Assembly: GCA_964354375.1 (NCBI GenBank)
Contig: CAYGZQ010000042.1
Location: forward strand, 1 to 35,920
Length of the DNA stretch: 35,920 bases
Reading direction: 5' to 3'
DNA from: CAYGZQ01 sp964354375 [NCBI: uncultured Planctomycetota bacterium]
GTDB taxonomy: Bacteria; JAJVIF01; JAPKYR01
The number at the start of each line of letters is the position of its first letter. The stretch's first letter is position 1. The translations under genes and the position numbers were made by a program. Of this stretch, positions 34,916-35,920 are shown one piece after another. The notes under the pieces were generated by a model that worked only from the letters and a program-made list of their open reading frames with translations, was not told the DNA's origin and searched no databases.

Positions 34916-35122
34916 ATGCCTATGGACTTGGAGGAAGTGATAAAGGAGCTCTATGCATCTGTCCTGAGCGCCAAGGATGATCCCGACATGTTGATCATGG
35001 CTCAGCACCTTGGCAGCACCACATCCCCATACCATGTGGATCTGTTGCGGAGAATCGACGGGGTTAGGATGGCAATGACGGTTCTCAAGGACTACGTGGA
35101 CAGAACGATTCCGTCGCCGTAG
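34916..35122 (+). CDS. small acidic helical protein, hypothetical
   Basis: The 68-residue product begins at ATG 34916, nine bases after GGAGG; ATGs at 34907 and 34910 are too close to that site. The sequence is amphipathic and helical, with DLEEVIKELYASVLSA and a C-terminal RMAMTVLKDYVDRT. There is no signal peptide or known motif. It lies 140 bases after the TIR STAND gene in the same direction, possibly co-transcribed, so it could be an accessory part of that system, but nothing in the sequence proves it. Confidence 0.6.
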   Translation: MPMDLEEVIKELYASVLSAKDDPDMLIMAQHLGSTTSPYHVDLLRRIDGVRMAMTVLKDYVDRTIPSP

Positions 35123-35454
35123 CTCGCAGAACCCGGGATGTGCTGGTCTCTCAAATGACGCCGCCCGTCCAGGGTCATCGCGCGACTGCACACTTCCCGA
35201 CACTCTCCCACGGACACGTCGATTGCTGCTTTTCTGCAGAGCCGGTCCGGACGGGCTCCGCAGCCAATCGCGAACGCCTTGGTCGCGGGGGCTGAGTATT
35301 CAGCGATGCCCAAACTTGTCGGTAACCTGCCGGCGTCGCAGTGAGAACTGCCCCAAAAGGGACGAGAAGAAGCAGCCGGCTGGGGAGATCAACCATCTTA
35401 TGGCATCAGTCTCCAGATTGCGCTCCGACGCAGGTTTTTGTGATGTTTACTCTA
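35123..35454 (+). other. intergenic stretch of about 330 bp, possible gene remnant
   Basis: No intact gene. On the minus strand a frame from 35313 down to 35092 encodes a Cys-containing sequence (GCGARPDRLCRKAAID, VGECREVCSRAM) that looks somewhat protein-like. However, it overlaps the end of the small gene and has no ribosome binding site. It may be a degraded gene end. Confidence 0.35.
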
Positions 35455-35483
35455 TTGATGTGAACAAACCTCTTCCTTATAAT
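35455..35483 (+). promoter_or_regulatory. predicted sigma70-type promoter of the sixth family lipoprotein
   Basis: TTGATG (35455-35460, 4/6) and a perfect TATAAT (35478-35483) are separated by exactly 17 bases. The leader to ATG 35537 is about 47 bases and includes GGAGAGG. Confidence 0.65.
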
Positions 35484-35536
35484 ACTCATCCGAGTCGGCG
35501 AAACGGCAAGTTGCCGGCATTTTGGAGAGGCCACGA

Positions 35537-35920
35537 ATGATCAGCAAGTGCAACTTATATTCTCCTATTGTCATTTTTCTGGTTATGTTTGGGCTTTCCT
35601 GCTCAGGGGTCGACACAATCCAGAACGGTTCGAGCACCCCGGTATCTCCCCCGTTGGCTCTTGAAACAGTGCGGAAAGGACAACCTTCAAGCCACTGTCT
35701 CTGGAGCTTTTCGAACGTGCTCGTGGATCCCGAAGAGATGAAGCTGGAGGTGATTCCCCTCAGGGAATCCGGTCAGCACTGGAACGTTCTGAAATTCCTC
35801 GAGCAGGGACCGTGCGCGAATTGCGTCAAGCTTAAGAGCGTGGTTCCTTCCGGCAATGGCACATTGCTGGTGGATGTCGAGATCAGGCATCCTTTCAACA
35901 ACCCGAATATCACCGGTTTC
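35537..35920 (+). CDS. family lipoprotein, N-terminal part, cut by window end
   Basis: The frame starts at ATG 35537, six bases after GGAGAGG (35524-35530), and is open through the last base (128 codons visible). The signal peptide ends in the lipobox GLSC (Cys22). The visible part of the shared module includes SSHCLWSFSNVLVDPEEMK, HWNVLKFLEQGPCANC with the Cys-x-x-Cys, and VDVEIRHPF. It is closest by eye to the protein at 19413-22175. Which C-terminal domains follow is outside the window. Confidence 0.85.
   Translation, partial: MISKCNLYSPIVIFLVMFGLSCSGVDTIQNGSSTPVSPPLALETVRKGQPSSHCLWSFSNVLVDPEEMKLEVIPLRESGQHWNVLKFLEQGPCANCVKLKSVVPSGNGTLLVDVEIRHPFNNPNITGF

Noticed and set aside
35092-35313. 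Minus-strand Cys-containing frame after the small helical gene
   Set aside because: There is no ribosome binding site, it overlaps the 3' end of a better-supported gene, and no family was recognised; mentioned only as a possible remnant.
1-35920. CRISPR arrays, tRNA or rRNA genes, integrase or transposase genes
   Set aside because: I looked for short regularly spaced repeats, conserved RNA signatures and transposase motifs by eye and found none. The repeats present are protein-coding propeller and PKD units or isolated palindromes.

Overview
The window reads as a moderately GC-rich chromosome segment from an uncultured Gram-negative bacterium. The clues are many lipoproteins with classical lipoboxes, GT-C type membrane glycosyltransferases, remnants of a Tad-type pilus locus and strong AGGAGG-type ribosome binding sites. 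I cannot name the phylum from sequence alone. No rRNA, tRNA, CRISPR array or transposase was recognised. The region looks accessory and partly decaying: six members of one lipoprotein family are interspersed with signalling and defence-like multidomain proteins and at least five broken genes or gene fragments.

Layout. 1-3595 (+): the 3' part of a von Willebrand A protein, a polytopic membrane protein and a large GT-C-like membrane protein. 3653-5934 (-): a second GT-C-like protein and a small membrane protein, converging on the first block. 6262-15780 (-): two giant secreted lipoproteins (PKD domains plus seven-bladed SBBP propellers) flanking a RelA/SpoT-TPR-SLOG protein that has its own promoter. 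15781-24230 (+): a small two-repeat exported protein between two copies of a 121-bp promoter-like repeat, a TolB-like lipoprotein, a third PKD/SBBP lipoprotein, an orphan propeller blade, a cluster of palindromes and a wrecked lipoprotein gene. 24344-25984 (-): a c-di-GMP-I riboswitch with terminator upstream of TadE-like and TadG-like genes, the latter interrupted by an in-frame TAG. 26469-28293 (+): a Nudix hydrolase, an orphan P-loop fragment and a DegT-family aminotransferase. 28402-34776: two divergent STAND NTPases, DUF4062-NACHT-TPR (-, frameshifted) and TIR-NB-ARC-TPR (+). 34916-35920 (+): a small acidic protein and the start of a sixth lipoprotein, cut by the window edge.

How it fits together. 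The lipoproteins share an N-terminal module of about 340 residues with a Pro-Cys-x-x-Cys motif. Onto it are attached interchangeable C-terminal parts: variable numbers of PKD domains, a propeller of exactly seven blades, a PD40/TolB-type propeller, or five repeats of another type. This looks like a diversifying family of surface proteins. The RelA/SpoT-TPR-SLOG protein and the two STAND proteins have architectures typical of nucleotide-signalling or conflict systems. The most promising little-described items are the RelA/SpoT-TPR-SLOG fusion, the modular lipoprotein family and the divergent DUF4062/TIR STAND pair.
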